DNA of 56,031 nt from Pseudomonas sp. ACN8 (GCF_002303925.1 NZ_MRCS01000044.1:1-56031); one strand, 5' to 3'. Counted from the first letter of the stretch, positions 9,101 to 17,395 are shown. A program made the numbers and translations. The notes: generated by a model from the sequence alone, not told the origin.

Positions 9101-10332
9101 TCACGCTTGAGTAGCGCCTCATTGAACTCCGCAATCTTGCTATCGCGTTGCTTCAACATCTCGCCCTGATCCGACAGTTCGGCTTCCCGGCTTTCGACGA
9201 GCTGATTCAGTTGAATAACTTTCGCATCGCGCTCCAGTACCAAAGCCTCGATCGTCCGAATCTGCGCCTCTCGCTCATTCAAGAGTTGGTCGCGCTCGCC
9301 AACGGAGTGGCCAAGGTGGTGTATTTGATTTTCGGAAGCCAGTACCGATTCTTTCAGTATTTCAATATGTTTTTCGCGCTCAGCGACTATTCTACCTAGT
9401 CCCTCGACGTTCCGTTCCTTTTCGCCGAGGATCTGGCTGAGGTCACCAATCTGGTTTGCCTGCTGAGTTATCGTGGCTGAGTACCTTGATGCAGTACTAC
9501 TCGAAATTTTAGCAACGAGGTTCAATAACTCGGCCTGATCGGAGATCAGTTCAACTGAGTAAATCTCGGCGCTAGGAACCTGTATACGATCCAACTCCTC
9601 CCACGAGTGAACATCCAGGCAGAGGAGCGTTGCCGTTTCGACACCGTTCGTACTGATATTTCTCGACTTGCTTAGACCGACATAAATATACTTTTCGCTG
9701 ACGCATATACCTCGTGCATATCCTCCCAGCGCCCTGGAACGGAGCAATTCACCTGCCGGAGAATATTCGCAAAGCCCTTGCTCTTCAGAGTTAGCGATCA
9801 GAAGGTTCTCACCAAACGCAGTGAGACTGTGGGGCTGTGAAAGCCCTGCGATCAAATGCTTCCCTGTATTCAAATCTCGTACGTAGCCCGAGTTCCGGGT
9901 ATGGCCTTTGTAGCCGCGATGTTCGGCGAATTTTCCGAACGCAGAAAATACAACTGCGCCGCCCCATACAGCGAGACAGTTTATATGCAGCGAGTCATCC
10001 TCACCTGGGAAGACCCAACGCTGCTCTTCTTCGCCTTCAAGGTTCAACTTGACAATTTCGTTCCCGGTCGTGGCAACGATATAGATATGATCATCGACAA
10101 TAAGCGCATCGTGAATATCATGAAACTTTACAGTCGACTCGGTTACCTCAAGTGTCTGCTCGCCGTGAATCAACAAAGTGGCAGGTTGCAGTCCTCTTAC
10201 AAAGTGCCTGGAAGCACGTCCCAAGCCTGTCGCACTAGTGCCATCCAGCTTATGAACTTTATTTTCATTGACTAAAAACAAACCGCCTTCGTTAGGGCTG
10301 GAAACCAGAAGCCCCGAGAAAAAGTTAATCAT
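6178..10332 (-). CDS. Giant fusion: propeller-like domain, coiled coil, GT2 and GT4 glycosyltransferases
   Basis: The 1384-residue protein has four parts. Residues 1-280 are beta-rich with repeated propeller-like blades, resembling DUF4915-type domains. Residues about 285-632 are a long coiled coil with heptad-spaced repeats (QIASLD at 413, 448 and 490). Residues about 735-950 are a GT2 domain with VSIIVPIYGKCDYTLRCL, VVDDCSPDNS, FLNNDTKVLP and an EDADLALKIRDRG acceptor-side motif. Residues about 1000-1355 are a GT4/GT-B domain with VGGYQHTPNVDAVQYF and RYGAGIKGKIGTSMAHGLPV. No signal peptide. Its start overlaps wzt by 8 bases, so export and polymerisation genes are translationally linked. 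It is the likely main rhamnan polymerase; the coiled coil may set chain length or scaffold the complex. Domain calls are firm, the role is inferred. Confidence 0.85.
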   Translation of the reverse strand: MINFFSGLLVSSPNEGGLFLVNENKVHKLDGTSATGLGRASRHFVRGLQPATLLIHGEQTLEVTESTVKFHDIHDALIVDDHIYIVATTGNEIVKLNLEGEEEQRWVFPGEDDSLHINCLAVWGGAVVFSAFGKFAEHRGYKGHTRNSGYVRDLNTGKHLIAGLSQPHSLTAFGENLLIANSEEQGLCEYSPAGELLRSRALGGYARGICVSEKYIYVGLSKSRNISTNGVETATLLCLDVHSWEELDRIQVPSAEIYSVELISDQAELLNLVAKISSSTASRYSATITQQANQIGDLSQILGEKERNVEGLGRIVAEREKHIEILKESVLASENQIHHLGHSVGERDQLLNEREAQIRTIEALVLERDAKVIQLNQLVESREAELSDQGEMLKQRDSKIAEFNEALLKRDLQIASLDKSLFDLSAVRGEEQERLRGLEHLLLEKENQIASLDQNLVERDIKLTALNQALSDAQEKLAELDELLLQQDRQIASLDSARDNNLSESCEALIEEQLKLKTLEKLLLEHEEHTVSLIQALAEQTEHLSTSNEARSVHDAQVANLNNQVSASAEKIAYLERSVADYDKRLLDLNMKVVDHEAQKEEVVRRGQWALRLTEELKEARERIAELEGSSSWRLTMPLREISRWVFSPIKQTKRYIKLLLRNAKCVYQKLPFSPKAKASHRNLLINKFPSVVAAADVQVGYKQPSVDPSTLNEEFAECAEDTFGEISIETSLQPLVSIIVPIYGKCDYTLRCLASVAENTTGIPFEVIVVDDCSPDNSVELLKAVNGIRLVCNEVNQGFIRSCNNGALAAKGKYLCFLNNDTKVLPRWLDELLRTFQEFPGTGLAGSKLIYPDGTLQEAGGIIWQDGSAWNFGRNQNPDLPVYNYAREVDYCSGASILVPKDLFEELGGFDEHYLPAYCEDADLALKIRDRGYRVIYQPLSVVVHYEGVTSGRDETQGAKSYQVVNMQKMFARWKERLQTYQKNGQNLDLAKDRMATRRVLILDHCTPTPNEDAGSVLAFNTFLLLREMGFQVTFIPEDNFLYMPGYTEALQRVGIEVLYRPYVKTVEEHLLEAKDRYDLVYLLRPKVVERNLELVRKHCPRAKVLYHTVDLHFLRMEREAKLLDDPAKASAAKDMKEVEFSAIKGADAAIVVSTNELELLRPQLPNEKIHLFPLIMDVTGTEVGYKARRDILFVGGYQHTPNVDAVQYFVAEVMPFLRERLPGVRFYAVGSKPPAEILALESEDVVITGFVEDLPPLLDKMRVSVAPLRYGAGIKGKIGTSMAHGLPVVATSLAAEGMLLTADKNILVADDAEAFAEAIVRVYESESLWNELSESGQRFALQEWGVEAAWVSLSNILDDIGFSTTRSQLPLSSYSFAEKNLA

Positions 10333-11716
10333 TTATCAAAACCCTAGGAGAAAAGCCAAAATCAATGATTTCCGTCACTATGTCCTGCTTTATCGGCAGC
10401 ACGCGAAATGCCACGGCATCGATCAACCGATGCAATACGGTTTCATCCTGCCCGAGCGCACCAAATGTTCCGGCATTAAAAAAGTACACTCCCGAACTCA
10501 AGATACAATTAAACTCAAACTCCACGTCAATTACTGTACCGGCGCTGACATAGGGAATGGTTAGATCTTGCGAAGGCACCGACAAAACACCGCCTAGTGG
10601 AAAACCTGACTTTGTCTTTATTACCGTACCAAATCTGACCAACGTCGCTGACTGGGAAAAATGCACTTGATAGCTATATTTGTACTTTCGACCACGCACC
10701 AGCGTATTGACCGGACGACCGTCCAGCGTCTTTATCCCTGGATTCTGAATGTGGGCACCTTGTGAGTCCGTTTCGATCATGCAATCGGACTTCAATCCAG
10801 CATCGAAATAGTCTTCAGCTTCTTTCACTGGTACCGGCAAAGCCGTATCGACACCCATTACAGGAACAACTGCAGCCAGCGCGATATCAGAACGAATTTC
10901 AGCCCGCTTTTCCTGTGGCGCATAGAGCAATTGCTGATATTTACCGATAATCTCTTTTGGCTCGCCCACCAACAGCAATTCTCCAGCATCCATCAGAATT
11001 GCTCTATCGCAAAGCTCCACGACAATATTGCCAGAGTGCGACACAAACAAAATGGTCGTGCCTTTGGCCTTGATACTTTCAATCCGCGAAAAGCACTTAC
11101 GCTGAAACAATTCATCGCCTACCGACAGGGCCTCATCAACGACGAGCACTTCAGGATCCGAGTTTATCGCCACGGCAAACGCCAATCGAACCGACATACC
11201 GCTGGAGTATGTTTTTACGGGCTGATCGATAAACTGGCCTATATCGGCAAACGCTTCGATTTCTGCGTAACGGGCGTCGATTTCTTTTTTTGTGAGACCG
11301 AGTACAGCGGCGTTCATATAAACATTTTCACGCCCGGTAAACTCGGGATTAAAACCGGAACCAAGCTCCAAAAGCGCTGCGATCCGACCGTCGACCTTGA
11401 TATCCCCACCGCTGGGATTCAATGTGCCGCAAATCATTTGTAACAGCGTTGATTTGCCACTGCCATTACGACCGACGATACCCACGGTCTCGCCCTTTCT
11501 GACCTCGAACGAAACGTCCTTCAAAGCCCAGAATTCACGATAATATTTCTTGAAGCCACGGGCTAACATCTGCAACAGTCTGTCGCTGGGCTTTTCATAT
11601 ATTTGAAAGCACTTGCTCAGGTTGCTTACCCGAATGGCTACCTGACTACTCAAAGCGGGAATCAGCGCTATTTCATCAGGACTGACGCCGGCCTGCATTT
11701 TCTCTTCAGAGGACAT
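10325..11716 (-). CDS. wzt: O-antigen ABC transporter ATP-binding protein with C-terminal carbohydrate-binding domain
   Basis: Starting at the ATG at 11716 (preceded by AGGGA, overlapping the wzm end by 11 bases) the protein has 463 residues. An upstream in-frame ATG at 11758 is less likely. Walker A GRNGSGKST (82-90), signature YSSGM (170-174) and Walker B VLVVDEAL (190-197) define the ATPase. About 160 extra residues follow, beta-rich and beginning near IETDSQGAHIQNPGI. Such an extension is typical of Wzt proteins that recognise the finished chain end (as in E. coli O9a). It drives export of undecaprenyl-linked polysaccharide across the inner membrane with Wzm. Confidence 0.92.
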   Translation of the reverse strand: MSSEEKMQAGVSPDEIALIPALSSQVAIRVSNLSKCFQIYEKPSDRLLQMLARGFKKYYREFWALKDVSFEVRKGETVGIVGRNGSGKSTLLQMICGTLNPSGGDIKVDGRIAALLELGSGFNPEFTGRENVYMNAAVLGLTKKEIDARYAEIEAFADIGQFIDQPVKTYSSGMSVRLAFAVAINSDPEVLVVDEALSVGDELFQRKCFSRIESIKAKGTTILFVSHSGNIVVELCDRAILMDAGELLLVGEPKEIIGKYQQLLYAPQEKRAEIRSDIALAAVVPVMGVDTALPVPVKEAEDYFDAGLKSDCMIETDSQGAHIQNPGIKTLDGRPVNTLVRGRKYKYSYQVHFSQSATLVRFGTVIKTKSGFPLGGVLSVPSQDLTIPYVSAGTVIDVEFEFNCILSSGVYFFNAGTFGALGQDETVLHRLIDAVAFRVLPIKQDIVTEIIDFGFSPRVLIND

Positions 11717-12527
11717 CGGCAAATCCCTTTCGCGTTTTCTGGAACCAGGCAAAGCCAAGCCATGAAAAGGTCAATGCGCCAGCAGAATAGCCCAGCAATA
11801 CCAGGTAATTCGGCCATTCCCCCCAAATCAACACAGCCCTTGCTTGCTCAATAATTGGAACAAGTGGATTCATCTGCATGATTTGTTGGTATTCGGCAGG
11901 CAATGACGAAACGGAATAAAATATTCCTGAGAGAAACATCAGCATTGTAATCACGACACCGATGACTTGCGTAATATCACGCAAATACACTCCCAGCGAA
12001 GCCAGAGCCCAAGAGATCCCCATTGAAAACATTAATAAGGGCAACATGACAAAAGGCAGAAACAACGCAGTTGAATGAGGTACGCCGAAGAACACGGAAT
12101 AAAACACCAGCCACACGACAATACTAATTAAACTATGAAACAGTGCGGCGCCCATCGATACCCAAGGAAGAACCTCTAATGGGAAAACAACTTTTTTCAC
12201 ATAGTTCACGTTCGACAGTATCAAGCTTGGGGCACGCCCGACGCACTCCGAGAACACGTTAAAAACAATTAGACCGGCAAACAACACCAAGGCATATTCT
12301 GTTTTAGACCCCTCTTCGTGCCCTCCCCATCTTGCATTGAAGACAACGCTGAATACGAAGGTGTAAACCCCAAGCATTAATATCGGGTTAAACAACGACC
12401 AAAACAAACCAAGACTGGAGCCCCGGTAACGACCCAATATTTCTCGCTTGGTGAGCGCGGCAATCAGTGCGCGGTTACGCCAGAAACTGGCAACCATTTC
12501 GATCGGAGAAGTCGAAAAATGTTGCAT
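11706..12527 (-). CDS. wzm: O-antigen ABC transporter permease
   Basis: The 273-residue protein has an N-terminal cytoplasmic stretch with the conserved LTKREILGRYRGSSLGLFW. About six membrane segments follow, including LMLGVYTFVFSVVF, ALVLFAGLIVFNVF and MLMFLSGIFYSVSSLP, typical of ABC-2 polysaccharide exporters (Wzm/RfbA/KpsM type). It forms the membrane channel with Wzt. Its start shares one base with the rmlC stop (TAATG) and its end overlaps wzt, so it sits in the middle of one continuous unit. The presence of Wzm-Wzt and absence of Wzx-Wzy in the window indicate the ABC-dependent O-antigen route. Confidence 0.93.
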   Translation of the reverse strand: MQHFSTSPIEMVASFWRNRALIAALTKREILGRYRGSSLGLFWSLFNPILMLGVYTFVFSVVFNARWGGHEEGSKTEYALVLFAGLIVFNVFSECVGRAPSLILSNVNYVKKVVFPLEVLPWVSMGAALFHSLISIVVWLVFYSVFFGVPHSTALFLPFVMLPLLMFSMGISWALASLGVYLRDITQVIGVVITMLMFLSGIFYSVSSLPAEYQQIMQMNPLVPIIEQARAVLIWGEWPNYLVLLGYSAGALTFSWLGFAWFQKTRKGFADVL

Positions 12528-13072
12528 TAACCAAACACCTCAGCCTGCGCCAACAAAGCGCCTTGTGCATCTTTCGCCGACAGTGCCGGAGGCTCATTTA
12601 TCGGCCAATCGATACCCAGTGCCGGGTCATCCCAGCGTATGCACCGCTCATGGGATGGCGCGTAGAAGTCCGTGGTCTTGTAAAGGAATTCCGCGGTGTC
12701 CGAGAGCACGACAAATCCATGGGCGAAACCTTCGGGCACCCATAGCTGATGGTTGTTTTCCGCTGACAAATAAGCGCCGACCCACTGCCCGAATGTCGCG
12801 GAGTCACGACGAATATCAACGGCCACATCAAACACTTCGCCCTGGACGACGCGAACGAGTTTCCCCTGGGGCTGTTGTACCTGATAGTGCAGGCCGCGTA
12901 ATACGCCCCTGGTTGAGCGAGAGTGATTGTCCTGTACGAAATGAACGGAACGCCCCACTACCTCTTCAAAAGCGCGCTGATTGAAACTTTCAAAGAAGAA
13001 CCCGCGCGGGTCACCAAACACTTTAGGTTCGAACAACACAACATCGGAGATGGCTAACGGTGTGGCTTTCAT
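12527..13072 (-). CDS. rfbC: dTDP-4-dehydrorhamnose 3,5-epimerase
   Basis: The 181-residue cupin has FFESFNQRAFEEVVG, the SRSTRGVLRGLHYQ segment with the catalytic histidine, and WVPEGFAHGF, all hallmarks of RmlC. It epimerises C3 and C5 of dTDP-4-keto-6-deoxy-glucose in dTDP-L-rhamnose synthesis. Length is typical. It overlaps rmlA by ATGA and abuts wzm by TAATG, so translation is coupled on both sides. Confidence 0.95.
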   Translation of the reverse strand: MKATPLAISDVVLFEPKVFGDPRGFFFESFNQRAFEEVVGRSVHFVQDNHSRSTRGVLRGLHYQVQQPQGKLVRVVQGEVFDVAVDIRRDSATFGQWVGAYLSAENNHQLWVPEGFAHGFVVLSDTAEFLYKTTDFYAPSHERCIRWDDPALGIDWPINEPPALSAKDAQGALLAQAEVFG

Positions 13073-13956
13073 CTGAAAATCGTCTCCTGCAGGAGACGCT
13101 TGAGATATTGGCCATAGCCGTTTTTCGAAAGCGGAGCAGCGAGTTTTTCAAGCTGTTCGGCATCGATCCACTTCTGGCGGAAGGCAATCTCTTCCGGGCA
13201 GGCGACTTTGAGACCCTGGCGATGCTCAAGTGTGGCAATGAAGTGACTGGCCTCCAGGAGCGAGTCGTGGGTGCCCGTATCCAGCCAGGCGTAACCGCGG
13301 CCCATGATTTCCACGGACAGGTTGCCTTGCTCAAGATAAATGCGGTTAAGGTCAGTAATTTCCAGTTCGCCACGAGGCGACGGCTTGATGCTTTTGGCAA
13401 TCTCGACAACTTGCTTGTCGTAGAAGTACAGACCGGTCACGGCGTAGTTCGACTTTGGCTGGAGCGGTTTCTCTTCCAGGCTGATCGCCTTGCCTTGAGC
13501 ATCGAACTCCACCACCCCGTAACGTTCCGGGTCGTTGACGTGGTAGGCAAAAACACTGGCCCCATCGACGCGCTCCATGGCGCTCTGCAACAGTTCGTTG
13601 AAATGATGGCCGTGATAGATGTTGTCGCCCAGCACCAAGGCGCACGGATCGTTACCGATGAAATCCTCGCCAATGATGAATGCCTGTGCCAGACCATCCG
13701 GCGACGCCTGCACCGCATAGGAAATGTTCAAGCCCCAACGGGCGCCATCCCCTAGCAGTTGCTCGAAGCGCGGGGTGTCTTGCGGCGTGGAAATGATCAG
13801 GATATCGCGGATACCGGCCAGCATCAGGGTGCTCAGCGGGTAGTAGATCATCGGCTTGTCGTATACCGGCAGCAACTGCTTGGAGATGGACAATGTTGCA
13901 GGGTGCAGTCGAGTTCCCGAGCCGCCGGCCAGGATGATTCCTTTACGATTGAACAT
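13069..13956 (-). CDS. rfbA: Glucose-1-phosphate thymidylyltransferase
   Basis: The start chosen is ATG 13956 (MFNRKGIILAGGSGTRLHP), giving 295 residues as expected for RmlA and 2 bases after the rmlD stop. A longer frame to 14007 would run into rmlD. The GGSGTRLHPAT loop and EKPLQPKSNYAVTGLYFYD define the nucleotidyltransferase. It makes dTDP-glucose from dTTP and glucose-1-phosphate, the first step of dTDP-L-rhamnose synthesis, and is normally feedback-inhibited by dTDP-L-rhamnose. Confidence 0.95.
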   Translation of the reverse strand: MFNRKGIILAGGSGTRLHPATLSISKQLLPVYDKPMIYYPLSTLMLAGIRDILIISTPQDTPRFEQLLGDGARWGLNISYAVQASPDGLAQAFIIGEDFIGNDPCALVLGDNIYHGHHFNELLQSAMERVDGASVFAYHVNDPERYGVVEFDAQGKAISLEEKPLQPKSNYAVTGLYFYDKQVVEIAKSIKPSPRGELEITDLNRIYLEQGNLSVEIMGRGYAWLDTGTHDSLLEASHFIATLEHRQGLKVACPEEIAFRQKWIDAEQLEKLAAPLSKNGYGQYLKRLLQETIFR

Positions 13957-13958
13957 AT

Positions 13959-14855
13959 TCACTTCTCTAGAATTTCTGTAAGCATCCGTGCCACACCGAC
14001 TTGCCAATCAGGCAGGCTCAGCGCGAAGGCGTTTCGCAGTTTATGGGTATCGAGGCGGGAGTTGTACGGACGTTTTGCTGGCGTTGGGTATGCTTCAGTA
14101 CCAATCGCTCCGACCTGCGTCGGGGAGACTTTCAAGTCCACGCCTGCCAACTCGGCTCGTTCAAGCACAAAGCGCGCATAGCGGCACCAGGTGGTTTCAC
14201 CTGAGGACGCAAGATGGTAGAGCCCGCTCAGTTCCGGGCTTGCGAGGGTGCTGCGCACAGCATGGGCAGTGACGTCGGCCAACAGCTCCGCCCCGGTCGG
14301 TGCACCGAACTGATCGTCGATGACGTTCAAGTTCTCGCGCTCACGGGCCAGGCGCAGCATGGTCTTGGCGAAGTTGTTGCCTCGTGCGGCATACACCCAA
14401 CTGGTACGGAAAATCAGGTGCGCGCAGCCACTGGCCTGAATCGCCTGCTCGCCCGCGAGTTTGCTGGAGCCATAGACACTCAACGGTGCGACCGGATCAC
14501 TTTCCTGCCAAGGGGTTTCACCGTCGCCGGCGAATACATAGTCCGTGGAGTAATGCACCAGCAAGGCATTCAGAGCCAACGCTTCCCGGGCCAGCACTGC
14601 CGGCGCTTCGGCATTCACCCGATGCGCCTGCTGCGATTCGCTTTCAGCCTTGTCGACAGCGGTATACGCCGCGGCATTGACAATAACGTCGGGCGCAAAG
14701 CGCTGTACGGTGGCGGCGAGCCCCGCCAGGTCATTCAGATCGCCACAGTAATCCGGGCTGCGGGAGTCCAGTGCGAGCAACTCACCTAGCGGGGCAAGAC
14801 TGCGTTGCAACTCCCACCCGACCTGGCCGTTTTTACCGAGCAATAGAATTTTCAT
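13959..14855 (-). CDS. rfbD: dTDP-4-dehydrorhamnose reductase
   Basis: The ATG at 14855 gives 298 residues (MKILLLGKNGQVGWELQRSL), matching RmlD. The upstream extension lies inside rmlB. The Rossmann motif GKNGQVG, YSTDYVFAGDG and the YGSSKLAGE catalytic pair are visible. It reduces the epimerised 4-keto sugar to dTDP-L-rhamnose. The start overlaps the rmlB stop as ATGA. Confidence 0.95.
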   Translation of the reverse strand: MKILLLGKNGQVGWELQRSLAPLGELLALDSRSPDYCGDLNDLAGLAATVQRFAPDVIVNAAAYTAVDKAESESQQAHRVNAEAPAVLAREALALNALLVHYSTDYVFAGDGETPWQESDPVAPLSVYGSSKLAGEQAIQASGCAHLIFRTSWVYAARGNNFAKTMLRLARERENLNVIDDQFGAPTGAELLADVTAHAVRSTLASPELSGLYHLASSGETTWCRYARFVLERAELAGVDLKVSPTQVGAIGTEAYPTPAKRPYNSRLDTHKLRNAFALSLPDWQVGVARMLTEILEK

Positions 14856-15922
14856 GCAGTACGTCCGGCGTAGTTTTTCTCCACCCACTGAAGATAAGCA
14901 CCGGACTGGATATTGCTGACCCAATCCTGGTTATCCAGGTACCACTGGACGGTTTTACGGATGCCGGTTTCAAAGGTTTCTGCCGGTTTCCAGCCCAGTT
15001 CGCGCTCAAGCTTGCGAGCGTCGATGGCATAACGGCGGTCATGCCCGGGACGATCGGTCACGTAGGTGATTTGAGCGTTGTAAGGCTGACCGTCGGCGCG
15101 TGGACGCATCTCGTCTAGCAAGGCGCAGACCGTATGCACGATGTCCAGGTTCGGCTTTTCGTTCCAGCCGCCCACGTTATAGACCTCACCCACGATGCCG
15201 GCTTCCAGCACGCGACGAATGGCGCTGCAGTGGTCTTTGACATACAGCCAGTCACGAATCTGCTGGCCATCACCGTAGACAGGCAATGCCTTGCCGGCCA
15301 GTGCGTTGACGATCATCAGCGGAATGAGTTTTTCCGGGAAGTGATACGGCCCGTAGTTGTTCGAGCAGTTCGTCGTCAGTACCGGCAGGCCATAGGTGTG
15401 ATGGTAGGCACGTACCAGATGATCACTGGCGGCCTTGCTGGCCGAGTAAGGGCTGTTCGGCTCGTACTGGTGGCTTTCGCTGAACGCGGCTTCATCCTTG
15501 GCCAGCGAGCCATAGACTTCGTCGGTAGACACATGCAGGAAGCGAAACGACTGCTGCGCATCGGATGCCAGGCCCTTCCAGTAAGCGCGCACGGCTTCCA
15601 GCAAGCGGAACGTACCAACGATGTTGGTCTCAATGAAGTCTTCCGGACCGTGAATGGAGCGATCAACATGCGACTCGGCGGCGAAGTTCAGGATTGCGCG
15701 AGGTTGATGCTCTTCCAGCAGGCGGGCCACCAGGGCGCTGTCACCGATATCACCACGCACAAATACGTGCCGCTCGTTACCGGCCAGGCTGCTGAGGTTA
15801 TCCAGGTTGCCTGCATAGGTCAGCTTGTCCAGATTGACCACAGTCTCATCAGACTGAGCCAGCCAGTCCAATACGAAGTTCGCACCGATGAAACCTGCAC
15901 CGCCAGTTACTAAGATAGTCAT
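14852..15922 (-). CDS. rfbB: dTDP-glucose 4,6-dehydratase
   Basis: The 356-residue protein has GGAGFIGANFVLDWL at the N terminus, the STDEVYG segment and the catalytic YSASKAASDH, as in RmlB. It converts dTDP-glucose to dTDP-4-keto-6-deoxy-glucose with bound NAD. It is followed by rmlD, rmlA and rmlC in one overlapping set. The preceding glycosyltransferase ends 4 bases before its ATG, so both are likely on one transcript. Confidence 0.95.
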   Translation of the reverse strand: MTILVTGGAGFIGANFVLDWLAQSDETVVNLDKLTYAGNLDNLSSLAGNERHVFVRGDIGDSALVARLLEEHQPRAILNFAAESHVDRSIHGPEDFIETNIVGTFRLLEAVRAYWKGLASDAQQSFRFLHVSTDEVYGSLAKDEAAFSESHQYEPNSPYSASKAASDHLVRAYHHTYGLPVLTTNCSNNYGPYHFPEKLIPLMIVNALAGKALPVYGDGQQIRDWLYVKDHCSAIRRVLEAGIVGEVYNVGGWNEKPNLDIVHTVCALLDEMRPRADGQPYNAQITYVTDRPGHDRRYAIDARKLERELGWKPAETFETGIRKTVQWYLDNQDWVSNIQSGAYLQWVEKNYAGRTA

Positions 15923-15926
15923 TGAT

Positions 15927-16931
15927 TTAGATCTTTTTCAGTAAAGTTGCGAGGATCAGCCCCAGGTTTCCAGCGACCGTCTGCCGGTACAGACCGGCAC
16001 GCTTGAAACCCAGAATCCTTGGTAAAAGTGGTTTGCTACGCGCTGCCTTGAATTGATCAAGCTTCACCCGATGCTCTTGGCTCAATCGATGACGCATAGA
16101 TTCCAAAGCATGAATATTTTGAGTATTCCATTCGTAAAAAAGACCCCTGAACGCCATGCGCAAGCGCTTGAGGCGTGCCAGCCAACTGGAGTTGGTCCCT
16201 ACCACGTTTTCATTGTGCTGACGGTATAGCACCGTTGGTACAGGGTCATAGTGGACAGCGCCACCCGCACCGGAAATCAACTGATACGCCCACCAGTCAT
16301 GCGAAGGTACATTCAGATTGTCGCCTGCCTCTTGCAGCAACGCGCGTGCGGCCTGGTTAAAAACCATTGTGTTGCCGCCCCCGATATTTTGCACGAGCGC
16401 ATTGGAAAAGTGCGGCGCAAGAGCAAATTTGGGAGAGTAGCCAAAAGAAAAACCTGATTCGCAAATCAGTTCGGTACGCCCACAGTAAAGGGCCGGCACA
16501 CCTTCCGGGGCTGACTTCAGCCAGGCTATTGCCTTCTCGAGTTTTTCTTGCTTCCAGATATCGTCCTGATCAGCCCACGCATAGAAGTCTGCGTGAATGT
16601 CTGTCCGACAAGTGAGCGAAAGGAAGTTTGCGACGAAGCCTCGACCAGGCCCCTCGATAACCTGGAGACGCCCCGCCCCCCACTGGTCCGTCGTGGCTTG
16701 AAGGATGTCCAGCGTCCGGTCCTGGGAGCCATCGTCCGAGACATAGACAGTCCAGTCACAATGAGACTGCTGCTGAAATGACTCAAGCTGCTGGGCTAAA
16801 AACGATTCTCCATTGTAGGAACACATCAGTATTGCGACTTTTTCAGTTCGGCAATCACTCAACGTGGTACCGGCGCAAGAATGAAGAAAGCTGGATCCCA
16901 AGATACCCACAAAATCTCCTTCCGTGTACAT
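15927..16931 (-). CDS. GT2 glycosyltransferase, rhamnosyltransferase-like
   Basis: The 334-residue protein has a GT2 catalytic core beginning at residue 31 (KVAILMCSYNGESFLAQQL). It has VYVSDDGSQDRT and FYAWADQDDIWKQEKL, where the D-x-D-type metal site is expected. The order and motifs resemble rhamnosyltransferases of the WbbL/RfbF group. No membrane segment, so it is cytoplasmic or peripheral. The first 30 residues precede the conserved core and the ribosome site is weak, so the start is uncertain. As the first minus-strand gene of the cluster it likely adds adaptor or early rhamnose residues; the exact linkage cannot be inferred. Confidence 0.82.
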   Translation of the reverse strand: MYTEGDFVGILGSSFLHSCAGTTLSDCRTEKVAILMCSYNGESFLAQQLESFQQQSHCDWTVYVSDDGSQDRTLDILQATTDQWGAGRLQVIEGPGRGFVANFLSLTCRTDIHADFYAWADQDDIWKQEKLEKAIAWLKSAPEGVPALYCGRTELICESGFSFGYSPKFALAPHFSNALVQNIGGGNTMVFNQAARALLQEAGDNLNVPSHDWWAYQLISGAGGAVHYDPVPTVLYRQHNENVVGTNSSWLARLKRLRMAFRGLFYEWNTQNIHALESMRHRLSQEHRVKLDQFKAARSKPLLPRILGFKRAGLYRQTVAGNLGLILATLLKKI

Positions 16932-17350
16932 GACAGGTGTAATGTCAATTAGTACTTCTTTATTAAAATCAACACGATAAGGATTCGAATCGTTTTCAGA
17001 GCTTGATTATTCAGACAGCGCAAGCGGAGTCAGAACTGCACATCCGAATTCCCACACAACATCCCAAGCAACACTGCCACCCGGCCATCAGCGGTATCTC
17101 CACTGGGCTGGGACTGCGTTCTTGAGCACATCCTTCTTGGCTTTCAGCCTGAATTAGGTGAGGGTTCGAACATCTTGCGTACAAACTCCATGTAAAACGA
17201 ACTCAAATTTTAAAGCAAAATGGAGGCCAACAACACCAGTGAAGCCTGAGACGACATAAATCCGACACAGGACTACCACTGTGGTCTCAGGGCGTTTACG
17301 GGGACGAATCGTACTACAAAGCTGTAACAAAGTTCCCACATTACCGAAAG
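16932..17350. other. Upstream region of the polysaccharide cluster, no gene
   Basis: About 420 bp with no convincing gene on either strand. The first 80 bp next to the glycosyltransferase are AT-rich and should hold the promoter of the long minus-strand unit. I saw no JUMPstart or ops element. A 61-codon minus-strand frame (17154-17339) has a faint nucleotide-binding-like stretch but is not supported as a gene. The segment may contain worn-out sequence from earlier rearrangements. Confidence 0.5.
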
Positions 17351-17377
17351 AAAGATCGCCGTTCGGCGGTCTTTTTT
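17351..17377 (-). terminator. Rho-independent terminator of lpxO, probably bidirectional
   Basis: AAAGATCGCC, loop GTTC, GGCGGTCTTT form a 10-bp stem with one G-U pair. T-rich tracts lie on both sides (TTTTTT to the right, TTTCTTTC on the minus strand). It lies 19 bases beyond the lpxO stop. Confidence 0.85.
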
Positions 17378-17395
17378 CCTATCCGGCGGGACAGC

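Noticed and set aside
17154..17339. 61-codon minus-strand frame with VVSGFTGVVGLHF, faintly like an epimerase nucleotide loop
   Set aside because: One loose motif, no further fold, no ribosome site.
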